In this document: positions 26,359-37,135 of the stretch, one piece after another | How positions within the stretch are numbered: position 1 is the first letter of the stretch | Layout of the letters: every line of letters begins with the position of its first letter | From: Ramlibacter aurantiacus | GTDB lineage: Bacteria > Pseudomonadota > Gammaproteobacteria > Burkholderiales > Burkholderiaceae_C | Direction of reading: 5' to 3' | DNA length: 64,000 nucleotides | Assembly: GCF_016722895.1 (NCBI RefSeq) | Contig: NZ_JAEQNA010000009.1 | Span: 124,001-188,000, forward strand | Made by a program: the position numbers and the translations under genes | The notes under the pieces: model-generated | What the model was told of the DNA's origin: nothing | Database searches by the model: none | Seen by the model: only the letters and a program-made list of their open reading frames with translations

Positions 26359-27624
26359 ATGGAAGCTCTTGCACGCAAGATCGCGCCGCGCCTGGAGGGC
26401 GCGCCCGTCCGGGTAGCTCTTCGGCTGCCCGGTGGTGCTCAAGTCGGCCATGCCGACCCGGATGTGAGGCTGACCTTCTCGGACTGGTCGAGCATCGCCA
26501 CCCTGGGTGCCGGGCAGATCGGCAAGGTGGCCGAGGACATCGTCGAGGGTCGCGTGCAGTTCGAAGGCAGCATGCGCGACCTGATGCTGGCCGCGGCCCA
26601 TCTGCTCCCGGGCACCCCGGTGGCGAGCGACACCAGCTGGTGGACCCAGGTCTTGCGCCGCACCCGTTCGCTGGTCTCGCACACGCCCCAGCGCGACGCC
26701 GCGCAGATCCAGTTCCATTACGACGTCTCCGATGATTTCTATGCGCTGTGGCTGGACCCGCGCCGCGTGTACTCCTGCGCCTATTTCCGCACGCCCGACG
26801 CGTCGCTGCCCGAAGCGCAAGAAGCCAAGCTCGACCACATTTGCCGCAAGCTGATGCTGCGCGAGGGCGAGCGTTTCCTCGACATCGGTGCCGGCTGGGG
26901 TGGCCTGCTGCTCTGGGCCGCCGAGAACTATGGTGTGCAGGCGCACGGCATCACGCTCTCGCGCAACCAGCACGCGTACGTCAGCCGGCTCATCGAGCAG
27001 AAGAAGCTCCAGGGACGCGTGCGCATGGAGCTGCGCGACTACCGCGAGCTCGATGAGTCGCACGGCTACGACAAGATCGCCTCGGTCGGCATGTTCGAGC
27101 ACGTGGGCCAGGTGAACATGGGCGTGTACTTCGGCAAGATCTTGCGCCTGCTCAAGCCCGGTGGCCTGGTGATGAACCACGGCATCACGGCGGGCGGCAT
27201 CGAGCCGGGACAGCTGGGCGCCGGCATGGGGGAGTTCATCGAGAAGTACATCTTCCCGGGTGGCGAACTGCTGCACGTGAGCCATGTGTTGCGCGAGCTG
27301 TCGCTCTCCAGCCTGGAGATGCTCGACACCGAGAACCTGCGGCCGCATTACGCGCGCACCCTGTGGGCCTGGTCCGATGCGCTCGAAGCGCAGCTGAAGG
27401 ACGCGGAGCAGGTGCTCAAGGCCAGCAGCGGCGACGAGCAGCGGGGACAGAAGATCCTGCGGGCCTACCGCCTCTACCTGGCCGGCTGTGCCATGACTTT
27501 CGAGCGCGGCTGGATCTCCTTGCACCAGATCCTCGCCGCGCGGCCCGACGCCGACTTGAACACCGGATCCCTGCGCGGCGCCCAATCCACGTACCCGTTC
27601 AACCGCGAGTACATGTACCGTTGA
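26359..27624 (+). CDS. cfa: Cyclopropane-fatty-acyl-phospholipid synthase
   Basis: The enzyme adds a methylene group from S-adenosylmethionine to unsaturated acyl chains of membrane phospholipids. The 421-residue protein has an N-terminal domain, then IQFHYDVSDDFYALWLDPRRVYSCAYF, the SAM-binding LDIGAGWGGLLLWAAE, the RDYRELD active-site stretch and GMFEHVGQVNMGVYF. The ATG at 26359 was chosen; a GTG six codons upstream (MARIGF) is also possible. The next gene follows after four bases and is probably co-transcribed. It is divergent from the MarR gene. Confidence 0.94.
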   Translation: MEALARKIAPRLEGAPVRVALRLPGGAQVGHADPDVRLTFSDWSSIATLGAGQIGKVAEDIVEGRVQFEGSMRDLMLAAAHLLPGTPVASDTSWWTQVLRRTRSLVSHTPQRDAAQIQFHYDVSDDFYALWLDPRRVYSCAYFRTPDASLPEAQEAKLDHICRKLMLREGERFLDIGAGWGGLLLWAAENYGVQAHGITLSRNQHAYVSRLIEQKKLQGRVRMELRDYRELDESHGYDKIASVGMFEHVGQVNMGVYFGKILRLLKPGGLVMNHGITAGGIEPGQLGAGMGEFIEKYIFPGGELLHVSHVLRELSLSSLEMLDTENLRPHYARTLWAWSDALEAQLKDAEQVLKASSGDEQRGQKILRAYRLYLAGCAMTFERGWISLHQILAARPDADLNTGSLRGAQSTYPFNREYMYR

Positions 27625-27628
27625 GGGC

Positions 27629-27952
27629 ATGTTGTACAAATTCAAATCCAAAGCGGCGGGCGACCTGATCATGCTGGAGCCCAACGGCCGGCGCGTGCTC
27701 GAAATCATCGGCAAGGATCCGGCACCCACCGGCATCATCCAGCCGCACGAGATGGGGCCGGCGGTGATGGCGATCGAGCGTGCCATCCAGGACGAGGAGG
27801 CCCGGCAGAAGGCCGCCATCGAGGAGGCCCGCGCCAGCGGCGAGCCCGAGCCCAAGTTCGAAGCCATCGGCCTGCGGCAGCGCGCCGTGCCCTTCATCGA
27901 CATGCTGCGCCGCTGCGAAAAAGCCGGCCGCGAGATCGTCTGGGGCGTCTAG
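27629..27952 (+). CDS. DUF1840 family protein
   Basis: The 107-residue protein matches the small DUF1840 family common in Betaproteobacteria: MLYKFKSKAAGDLIMLEPNGRRVLEIIGKDP, GIIQPHEMGPAVMAIERAI, and a closing VPFIDMLRRCEKAGREIVWG. No enzymatic residue or membrane segment is seen; it is a predicted cytoplasmic protein of unknown function. It follows the cyclopropane synthase by four bases and ends before a terminator. Confidence 0.9.
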   Translation: MLYKFKSKAAGDLIMLEPNGRRVLEIIGKDPAPTGIIQPHEMGPAVMAIERAIQDEEARQKAAIEEARASGEPEPKFEAIGLRQRAVPFIDMLRRCEKAGREIVWGV

Positions 27953-27970
27953 CCACGGCGGTGCAACCAA

Positions 27971-27998
27971 GAAAAAGCCGCCTCGAGGGCGGCTTTTC
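27971..27998 (+). terminator. Rho-independent terminator after the cfa-DUF1840 operon
   Basis: Stem GCCGCC / GGCGGC with a TCGAG loop is flanked by an A-run and a TTTT run, so it may work in both directions, also ending the convergent Bug gene. Confidence 0.85.
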
Positions 27999-28024
27999 CA
28001 TGAGGGTGCGATGCCCGCGCGACG

Positions 28025-29011
28025 TCAGTCCGCGTAGACCCCGGCCTTTTTGATGATCGGGCTCCACTTGGCGATTTCCTCGGCCACGAAGCGCTTGTGC
28101 TCGGCCGGCTCCATGCGCTTGTCGGTGACCACCACGGCGCCCAGGCCTTCCTGCTTTTTGATGAAGTCCGAGTCCTTCAGCGCGCCCTTCAGCGCTTCAT
28201 TGAGCTTGCGCTGAACGTCGGCCGGCGTTCCCTTGGGCGCGTACAGGCCGTGGAAGATGGTGACCTGGAAGTCCTTCAGGCCGGACTCCTGCATGGTCGG
28301 CAGGTCCTTCAGCGCGGGCGGCGACAGGCGCTTGGCGGTGGTGACCGCGAAGGCCTTGACCTTCTTGCCCTCGATCTGCGACGTGGTGTTGGTGGTCTGG
28401 TCGCACAGCAGGTCGATCTGGCCGCCGATCAAGTCAGTGATGGCCGGCGCGGTGCCTTTGTAGGGAACCGTGGTCATCTCCACGCCGACGGCTTCCTGGA
28501 ACAGCAGCCCGCACAGGTGCGATGCCGAGCCCACGCCCGCATTGCCCAGGTTGATCTTGCCTTTGTTCTGCGAAATCCAGGCCTGCAGTTCCTTCATGTT
28601 GTTGGCCGGCAGGTTGGGGCGGGCGATCAGGGTCATGGGCACGTCGTTGACCATGCCCAGGTACTCGAAGTCGCTTTCGACCTTGAAGGGGATGTTGCGC
28701 ACCAGTGACGGCATGGTCGCCATGCCGATGTGGTGCAGCAGGAGCGTGTGGCCGTCGTTGTTGGCCTTGGCGACCTTGTTGGCGCCGATCGAGCCGCCCG
28801 CGCCGGCCGCGTTCTCGACCACGACGGTGGTGCCCAGGGTCTTGCGCATGGCTTCAGCCAGGTCGCGAGCCACCCGGTCGGTGGGGCCGCCGGCCACGAA
28901 CGGCACGACCAGGGTGACGGGGCGGTCCTTGACCGGGAAGTTGGTTTGCGCGCTGGCGCCGAACGCGACCGCAGCCGCAAGGGGGATGAGTGCCGTGATG
29001 AACTTTCTCAT
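28025..29011 (-). CDS. Bug-family tripartite tricarboxylate transporter binding protein
   Basis: The 328-residue periplasmic receptor starts MRKFITALIPLAAAVAFGASAQ, a signal peptide, then TNFPVKDRPVTLVVPFVAGGPTDRVARDLA. Further Bug motifs are VVENAAGAGGSIGANKVA and TTVPYKGTAPAITDLIGGQID. It is about 28% or so different in every region from the one beside rdhA by eye, so it is a second, separate receptor. No transporter membrane genes are adjacent. The ligand is unknown; carboxylates are usual for the family. Confidence 0.92.
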   Translation of the reverse strand: MRKFITALIPLAAAVAFGASAQTNFPVKDRPVTLVVPFVAGGPTDRVARDLAEAMRKTLGTTVVVENAAGAGGSIGANKVAKANNDGHTLLLHHIGMATMPSLVRNIPFKVESDFEYLGMVNDVPMTLIARPNLPANNMKELQAWISQNKGKINLGNAGVGSASHLCGLLFQEAVGVEMTTVPYKGTAPAITDLIGGQIDLLCDQTTNTTSQIEGKKVKAFAVTTAKRLSPPALKDLPTMQESGLKDFQVTIFHGLYAPKGTPADVQRKLNEALKGALKDSDFIKKQEGLGAVVVTDKRMEPAEHKRFVAEEIAKWSPIIKKAGVYAD

Positions 29012-29096
29012 GGGGTCTCCAGTACTTTGAGGGGCGGAATCCTAGCGGCTGCCATCGTCTTCGTGCATGCCGCTAACACCTATACCTTGACCTAGC

Positions 29097-29867
29097 TCAT
29101 GTGTCAGGCGCGTGAGCTGGCGCTTCGCCGGACTCGCCGGGCGCCAGTACCCGGCGAAAGGTCCAGCCGAAGGCGGCGACGGCGCTGCTGGTCAGTGCCA
29201 GGCTCCTGGCCCGGCTGGGCGGAGGCGGGCCGCGCATCGCCAGTGCGCCGGTGCACTGGCCCAGCAGTGCAAGCGGCAGCAGGCCGTTGGCACGGCCGAT
29301 GCCGGTGCGAAAACCGTCCGGGTTGGAGGCGCGCGTCGCCTCGGCGGAGACCGGCGTGGTCCGCGAGGCCTGGGCGACGGCCTCGGTCGCCGCGCCGGCC
29401 AGTCCGGTGGCGGCCAGCGACAGCCCCAGCGTCACGGCCGCGCCGGCGGGCGTGGTGGCGGGGAACGCCGGCAGCCTCAGCCCGTGGTAGCCGGCGTTGA
29501 CCGTGAAGAAGATGAGCGAAGGAACGGCATCGTGAGCCAGCGAGGGCTGCTGGGGCGGGGTGGCGCGCACGCCGCTCCATTCGCGCAGCGCGTGTTCGGT
29601 CAATCCGCTCGTGAATCCGGCCATTGGCAGCGCGAATCCGGCGAGCACCTTGGCGTGCGGCGGGCCGGCGGCCCGCAGCCAGTTGGCCAGGGCGAAGCTG
29701 CTGCCGAACCAGGTGCCCACCGACAGGGCGCCGATGGCCGCATTGCCGGCGATGCGCGTCCCGGGTCCTTGCGTGCCCGCGCCGCGCACGTCTTTCCTGG
29801 GCTGTCGCGTGCCCCCGGAAGTTTTCGACAAGGGCGGCGGCGCTGGTGTGCTTGGGCTGGTGTTCAC
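29097..29867 (-). CDS. Hypothetical membrane-associated protein with disordered N terminus
   Basis: I do not recognise this 256-residue protein. Residues 1-40 are rich in Ser, Thr, Pro and Gly and probably disordered, with no signal peptide. The following part has several small-residue hydrophobic segments (about 41-68, 76-92, 118-138, 142-165 and 200-220) such as AGNAAIGALSVGTWFGSSFALANWL. A disordered Ser/Pro-rich start without a signal peptide, followed by hydrophobic segments, would also fit a secreted effector that inserts into membranes, but no type III genes are seen here. It is alone on its strand between a Bug gene and a pseudouridine synthase. Confidence 0.6.
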   Translation of the reverse strand: MNTSPSTPAPPPLSKTSGGTRQPRKDVRGAGTQGPGTRIAGNAAIGALSVGTWFGSSFALANWLRAAGPPHAKVLAGFALPMAGFTSGLTEHALREWSGVRATPPQQPSLAHDAVPSLIFFTVNAGYHGLRLPAFPATTPAGAAVTLGLSLAATGLAGAATEAVAQASRTTPVSAEATRASNPDGFRTGIGRANGLLPLALLGQCTGALAMRGPPPPSRARSLALTSSAVAAFGWTFRRVLAPGESGEAPAHAPDT

Positions 29868-30004
29868 GGTCGAAGGGCCTGGAAGCCTGGCGTTGTACAG
29901 GCGCGCGAATGTAGCGGCCGTTTAAGCGGAAAGACCTAGGGTTTGCCGCATGCGAAAGGTGTGGGCTCGCCGCGTCGATAATCGCCGCCCCACCCGCTGC
30001 ACCG

Positions 30005-30775
30005 ATGTCCGACACCCACGCTCCCACCACCCGGCTGAACAAGCGCATGGCCGAACTCGGGTTGTGCTCGCGTCGTGAAGCGGACGAGTGGATCGCGCGC
30101 GGATGGGTTCGGGTGGACGGACGCGTCGCCGGCATCGGCGTGCAGGTAGCGCCCGGCGCCCGGATCGACATCGATCCGGCAGCGCGCGGGCACCAGCAGG
30201 AGCAGGTCACCATCCTGCTGCACAAGCCGGTGGGCTATGTCAGTGGGCAGGCCGAGGACGGCTACCAACCCGCGGCCGCGTTGGTCCAGGCGCGCTCGCA
30301 CTGGCGCGGTGATGCCTCCCGGCAGCGGTTCTCGCCCGGGCAACTGCGCGGCCTGGCACCCGCGGGCCGGCTGGACATCGACTCCACCGGCCTGCTGGTG
30401 CTCACGCAAGACGGCCGGGTGGCCCGTCGCCTGATCGGGGAGGACTCCACCGTCGAGAAGGAGTACCTGGTGCGCGTGGCCTGGGGCGAGGCCACCGTGG
30501 GCGTGCAGCCGCTCGTGCCACCGGCCGCGCTGGCGAAGCTGCGCCACGGGCTCAGCCTCGATGGTCGGCCGCTGAAGCCCGCCCGGGTCGATTGGCAGAA
30601 CCCTGAGCAATTGCGCTTCGTGCTGACCGAAGGCCGCAAGCGCCAGATCCGCCGCATGTGCGAGTTGGTCGGATTGAAGGTCATGGGCCTCAAGCGCGTG
30701 CGCATCGGCGCGGTGACGCTGGGCCAGTTGCCGCTGGGGCAATGGCGCTACCTGGGGCCGGACGAGCGGTTCTGA
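30005..30775 (+). CDS. RsuA/RluF-family rRNA pseudouridine synthase
   Basis: This 256-residue enzyme converts uridine to pseudouridine in RNA, most likely in 23S rRNA. An N-terminal S4 RNA-binding domain ([30 protein letters not shown], about residues 10-60) is followed by the catalytic domain with [17 protein letters not shown], which holds the catalytic Asp, and by the family's [18 protein letters not shown] motif. It is closest in style to RluF/RluB; I cannot choose the exact position modified. Its ribosome binding site is not obvious. Confidence 0.92.
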   Translation: MSDTHAPTTRLNKRMAELGLCSRREADEWIARGWVRVDGRVAGIGVQVAPGARIDIDPAARGHQQEQVTILLHKPVGYVSGQAEDGYQPAAALVQARSHWRGDASRQRFSPGQLRGLAPAGRLDIDSTGLLVLTQDGRVARRLIGEDSTVEKEYLVRVAWGEATVGVQPLVPPAALAKLRHGLSLDGRPLKPARVDWQNPEQLRFVLTEGRKRQIRRMCELVGLKVMGLKRVRIGAVTLGQLPLGQWRYLGPDERF

Positions 30776-30794
30776 GAAGCACGGCGGCGGAGTT

Positions 30795-31133
30795 TCAGCT
30801 CGGCCCGCACCACAGATCGCCCGCATCGAACAGCACCTCGGATTGAACAGGCACGGTCAGCTCGAACCGGCAACGGAGTCCGCCATCCTCCGATTGCCCG
30901 GCGTGCCGGCCCGGCGGCACGCCTTCCAGGTACAGCTCGCCGTGCAGGCCGGTCTCCGCTTGCAGCTCCCGTCCGCTGATCCGCAGCCGAACCCGGGCCC
31001 GCGGCATCGCCTGCCCGGACCCCATCAGCCGTGCGGCCAGGGCCCGCACGGGACGGGCTTCGAAGTCGACCACCACGCCTGATCGTTCCGCCAGCGACAC
31101 GCGCCGCTGCAGCCGGCCCACCGTGTAGCAGGA
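30795..31133 (-). pseudogene. Remnant of a chaperone-usher outer membrane usher (C-terminal end)
   Basis: The reading frame of about 108 residues starts at a GTG or shortly before, following an in-frame TGA, and looks like the last part of a fimbrial usher: GVVVDFEARPVRALAARL, then a beta-sandwich stretch GELYLEGVPPG and GGLRCRFELTVP with a final Cys near the end, which matches the conserved cysteine pair of the usher C-terminal domain. Functional ushers have about 800 residues. The upstream DNA is the htpG promoter and not usher sequence, so the rest has been lost. No chaperone or pilin genes are nearby. Confidence 0.6.
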
Positions 31134-31196
31134 TCAGGTGCGACAGGCGGGCCGCGACCCGTGCCGCAGGCCAGTCGCTGCGCGGCCGTCAGGGAA

Positions 31197-31224
31197 CTTG
31201 AAACTTCACCGACCGCCCCACAAT
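31197..31224 (+). promoter_or_regulatory. Sigma-32 type heat-shock promoter of htpG
   Basis: CTTGAAA (31197-31203) is followed after 12 bases by CCCCACAAT (31216-31224), close to the sigma-32 consensus CTTGAAA and CCCCATNT. It lies 33 bases before the htpG start codon. This is a strong match in sequence and position. Confidence 0.8.
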
Positions 31225-31256
31225 TGCCAGCGGTTTCCCGCTACAGACGCCAAGAA

Positions 31257-33179
<1,923 letters not shown>

Positions 33180-33249
33180 GGGCCGCGACGCACCGCATCT
33201 CGATTCGCGGTCCCGTCCCACAGCGGGCCGCCGCTAGCATGTGCGGGTG

Positions 33250-33648
33250 ATGTTGCGCTGCGCCACGCTTGTTCGAGCCCGGCCCGTTGCCCGCGTGATC
33301 GGCGCGGGTGCCGTGCTGGCGTTGCTGCTGGGTTGTGCCTCCGGCGGCGTCGGCTTCGGGGTGGGGGTGCCGGTCGGCCCCGTCTCCCTCGGCGTGGGGC
33401 TGGGTTCTGGAGGGGTGTCCGCCGGCGTGGGCACCGGCGCCGGGCCATTCGGCGTGGGCGTGGGCGTCGATTCGGGAGGACGCGTGGTCGGCGGTGCCGG
33501 GGTCGGCGGTTCGGTGCCGATCGGCGGCGGTCCCGCGCGCGCCGGTGTCGGCATCGGCGCCGGCACCGTGCTGCACGAGCCGCAGCCGCGCGCGGCGCAG
33601 CCCGTTGTCGAGCCTGCGGTGGTCGCGCCTTCGCCGCCGCGTCGTTAG
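33250..33648 (+). CDS. Gly/Val-rich lipoprotein
   Basis: I do not recognise a named family. The 132-residue product has a signal peptide ending in LALLLGCASGG, a clear lipobox with the acylated Cys. The body (about residues 30-110) is a run of VGVGxGxGG-like repeats, very rich in Gly and Val with few charged residues, followed by a short Pro/Arg tail. A GTG three codons upstream is an alternative start. Such proteins are often surface-exposed or beta-rich scaffolds. It lies alone after htpG and before the convergent srkA. Confidence 0.7.
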   Translation: MLRCATLVRARPVARVIGAGAVLALLLGCASGGVGFGVGVPVGPVSLGVGLGSGGVSAGVGTGAGPFGVGVGVDSGGRVVGGAGVGGSVPIGGGPARAGVGIGAGTVLHEPQPRAAQPVVEPAVVAPSPPRR

Positions 33649-33658
33649 CGCCTGGCGA

Positions 33659-34672
33659 TCAGGCCACCATCGGGGCTTCCTGCATCGCCTCGAGCTGGTC
33701 TTCCAGCATCTGCACCTGACCCTGCCAATAGTCGCTGCTGCCGAACCACGGGAAGGCGGCCGGAAACGCGGGGTCGTCCCATCGGCGCGCCAGCCAGGCG
33801 CTGTAGTGGATCAGCCGCAGGGTCCGCAGCGGTTCGATGAGGGCCAGTTCGCGCCGGTCGAATTCGCGCATCTGCTCATAGCCGTCGAGCACCGCGCCCA
33901 GTTGTTGCTGCCGCTGCCTGCGCTCGCCGGACAGCAGCATCCAGAGGTCCTGGACCGCCGGCGCGGTGCGGGCGTCGTCCAGGTCGACGAAGTGCGGGCC
34001 TGCATCGGGCGTCCAGAGGATGTTGCCGGGGTGGCAGTCGCCGTGCACCCGCAGCTGGGCGATGCCGGTGCCCGGGGCGCCTGCGAGCGCCGGTGCCAGC
34101 TCGGCGATGGCCTGCAGCGCCTCGTCGCAGCGCTGTTGCCAGCGGCCTTGCACGTCCAGCGGAACGGCGTCGTGCGACAGCAGCCAGTCGCGCGAGGCGG
34201 TGCCGAACCCCTGCAGGTCGAGCGCCGGTCGATCCGAGAAAGGTCGGGTCGCGCCGACGACGTGGATGCGCGCCAGGAAGCGGCCGATCCATTCGAGCAC
34301 CTCCAGGTCCTCCAGCTCCGGTTGCCGGCCGCCGCGGCGCGGGCTGACGCTGAAGGCAAATCCAGCGTGCTGGTGGCGCATGCGTCCCGCCAGCACCAGC
34401 GGCGCGACCACGGGCACCTCGGCAGCCGCCAGTTCGGCGGCGAACGCGTGCTCTTCGTCGATGGCGGCGTCGCTCCAGCGGCCGGGCCGGTAGAACTTGG
34501 CGACCACCTGCGCATGGCCTTGCCAGGACTCTTCCAACGGCAGCTGGTAGACCCGGTTTTCGTACGAGCTCAACGCGGTGATGCGGCCGTCGCCGTGCAG
34601 GCCGATGGCGGCCAGCGCATCGAGCACCACGTCGGGCGTGAGCTCGTCATAAGGATGGGTGGATGGCGACAT
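33659..34672 (-). CDS. srkA: Stress response kinase A (SrkA/YihE/RdoA)
   Basis: SrkA is a small Ser/Thr kinase of the aminoglycoside-phosphotransferase-like fold that protects cells against stress-induced death. The 337-residue protein has ALSSYENRVYQLPLE near the N terminus, the lysine in VVAKFYRPGRW, the catalytic RVHGDCHPGNILW and the metal-binding HFVDLDDARTAP. Length fits the family. It is convergent with the lipoprotein gene and lies 36 bases downstream of ohr. A target protein is not evident. Confidence 0.93.
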   Translation of the reverse strand: MSPSTHPYDELTPDVVLDALAAIGLHGDGRITALSSYENRVYQLPLEESWQGHAQVVAKFYRPGRWSDAAIDEEHAFAAELAAAEVPVVAPLVLAGRMRHQHAGFAFSVSPRRGGRQPELEDLEVLEWIGRFLARIHVVGATRPFSDRPALDLQGFGTASRDWLLSHDAVPLDVQGRWQQRCDEALQAIAELAPALAGAPGTGIAQLRVHGDCHPGNILWTPDAGPHFVDLDDARTAPAVQDLWMLLSGERRQRQQQLGAVLDGYEQMREFDRRELALIEPLRTLRLIHYSAWLARRWDDPAFPAAFPWFGSSDYWQGQVQMLEDQLEAMQEAPMVA

Positions 34673-34709
34673 GCCCGCATTCTCAGGGCGCCAACCCCCG
34701 CCGCCTGAA

Positions 34710-35126
34710 TCAGGCCGGCGTGATGGTCACGTCGACATTGCCGCGGGTGGCGTTGGAGTAGGGGCAGACCTGGTGCGCAGCGTCCAGCAGCTTCTGCGCC
34801 GCGTCGCGGTCCACGCCCGGCAGGCTCACCCGCATGCGCACCGCGATGCCGTAGGCATTGGGGATGGTGCCGAGGTCGACTTCGGCGTCGATGGCCGTAT
34901 CGGCCGGCAGGGTGACGCCAACCTTCGGCGCCACGGCTTTCATGGCACCGAGGAAGCACGCCGAGTAGCCGGCCGCGAAGAGTTGCTCGGGGTTGGTGCC
35001 GGCACCGGAACCGCTGGGCGGGGACAGGCGCACGTCGAGCTTGCCGTCGTCCGTGCGCGAGGCGCCGTCGCGGCCGCCGGTGGTGTGGGCCTTGGCGGTG
35101 TAGAGGACTTTTTCGAGCTGGGTCAT
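34710..35126 (-). CDS. ohr: Organic hydroperoxide resistance protein Ohr
   Basis: Ohr reduces organic hydroperoxides using paired cysteines with lipoylated proteins as reductant. The 138-residue protein has both: Cys in AAGYSACFLGAM and Cys in AHQVCPYSNATRGN, the signature of the Ohr branch. Other markers are LEKVLYTAKAHTTGGRDG at the start. No OhrR gene is adjacent. It is upstream of srkA on the same strand. Confidence 0.96.
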   Translation of the reverse strand: MTQLEKVLYTAKAHTTGGRDGASRTDDGKLDVRLSPPSGSGAGTNPEQLFAAGYSACFLGAMKAVAPKVGVTLPADTAIDAEVDLGTIPNAYGIAVRMRVSLPGVDRDAAQKLLDAAHQVCPYSNATRGNVDVTITPA

Positions 35127-35217
35127 GGGAAGGCTGGTCTTTGGGTTGCAGGAAAGGATCCGGTCGACGATCGGGTCCAGGGGCGCAGTGTGGCCAAAAA
35201 ACCGGAGGCCGGGTGGC

Positions 35218-36021
35218 TCAGCTGCGAAAGCGCCGGCGCGTGAGCACCAGCGCCGCGATGAAGCCGGCCACCGTGTAGGCCAGCAGCACCGACAGGTGCC
35301 GCACCGGGTGCTCGGGCCAGCGGTCCAGGAACATCGGCCGCACCAGCTCGACCGCGTTCGTCAAGGGCAGCCAGTCGGACGCCACCCGCAGGGGCCCGGG
35401 CAACTGATCGCGCGGAAAGAACACGCCCGACAGGAACATCATGGGCGTGAGGAACAGGGTGAAGTAGTAGGTGAAGAAGTCGTAGCCGCGCGCCAGGGCG
35501 TTGAAGATCAGCGCGATGCACGAGAAGGTGATGCCCGCGCCCATCAGCACCACCCAGGCCACCAGGAGCTTGGGGCTGTGGCTGATGCCCAGCGCCAGCA
35601 TGACCAGCAGGATGGCCGAGACGGTGAAGATGGCCTTGTAGGCCGCCCACAGCATCTCGGCCATGACCACGTTGTCCAGCGAGATGGGCGCGTTCATGAT
35701 GCCGTCCCAGGTGCGCTGCACGTGCATGCGCGAGAAGGCCGAGTACAGCGCCTCGAACGAGGCGGCGTTCATCGCGCTCATGCAGATCGAGCCGCTGGCC
35801 AGGAACACGATGTAGGGCACCGGCTGGCCCTCGAACTGCACCTGCCCCACCAAGGCCCCCATGCCGTAGCCGAAGGCCAGCAGCCACATCAGCGGCTCGG
35901 CGATGTTGCCCACCAGGCTGGGCAGGGCGAGCTTGCGCCAGACCAGCAGGTTGCGCAGGAACACCGGCCACCAGCGCAGGGACAGGTCGGGGAAGCGCCA
36001 GAGACCAAGGGGAAACATCAT
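35218..36021 (-). CDS. ABC-2 type exporter permease, NodJ-like
   Basis: The 267-residue permease has six hydrophobic segments of the ABC-2 family. The MMFPLGLWRFPDLSLRWWPVFLRNLLVWRK start and the DFFTYYFTLFLTPMMFLSGVFFPRDQLP motif are typical of NodJ/DrrB-type permeases. It follows the ATPase gene after a 98-base spacer that contains a 12-bp inverted repeat. With the ATPase it exports an unknown lipid-, saccharide- or drug-like compound. Nodulation is not implied; the name reflects family only. Confidence 0.9.
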   Translation of the reverse strand: MMFPLGLWRFPDLSLRWWPVFLRNLLVWRKLALPSLVGNIAEPLMWLLAFGYGMGALVGQVQFEGQPVPYIVFLASGSICMSAMNAASFEALYSAFSRMHVQRTWDGIMNAPISLDNVVMAEMLWAAYKAIFTVSAILLVMLALGISHSPKLLVAWVVLMGAGITFSCIALIFNALARGYDFFTYYFTLFLTPMMFLSGVFFPRDQLPGPLRVASDWLPLTNAVELVRPMFLDRWPEHPVRHLSVLLAYTVAGFIAALVLTRRRFRS

Positions 36022-36064
36022 CGAACTCCGTGTCTGCTCGGGGGCCTCCGCGGAACCGGCGTGG

Positions 36065-36098
36065 CCGAGCCCCCTGGAGGGGGATTCAGGGGGCTCGG
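36065..36098. repeat. Perfect 12-bp inverted repeat between exporter genes
   Basis: The arms CCGAGCCCCCTG and CAGGGGGCTCGG are separated by ten bases. The hairpin is GC-rich with no T-run, lies inside an operon (ATPase then permease), and resembles a dispersed repeat often found in intergenic DNA of this bacterial family. It may reduce read-through to the permease or protect the upstream mRNA. Confidence 0.7.
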
Positions 36099-36119
36099 CC
36101 TCCGGCCGCTTCGGGGGGG

Positions 36120-37049
<930 letters not shown>

Positions 37050-37135
37050 GAGCGGGCTATTGTGACGCGGGGGGCGCCCGGTCGCGGGTGCGCTCGCCGC
37101 CCCTGCCTCGCGGGCCCGAACGTAGAATCCGCCGC

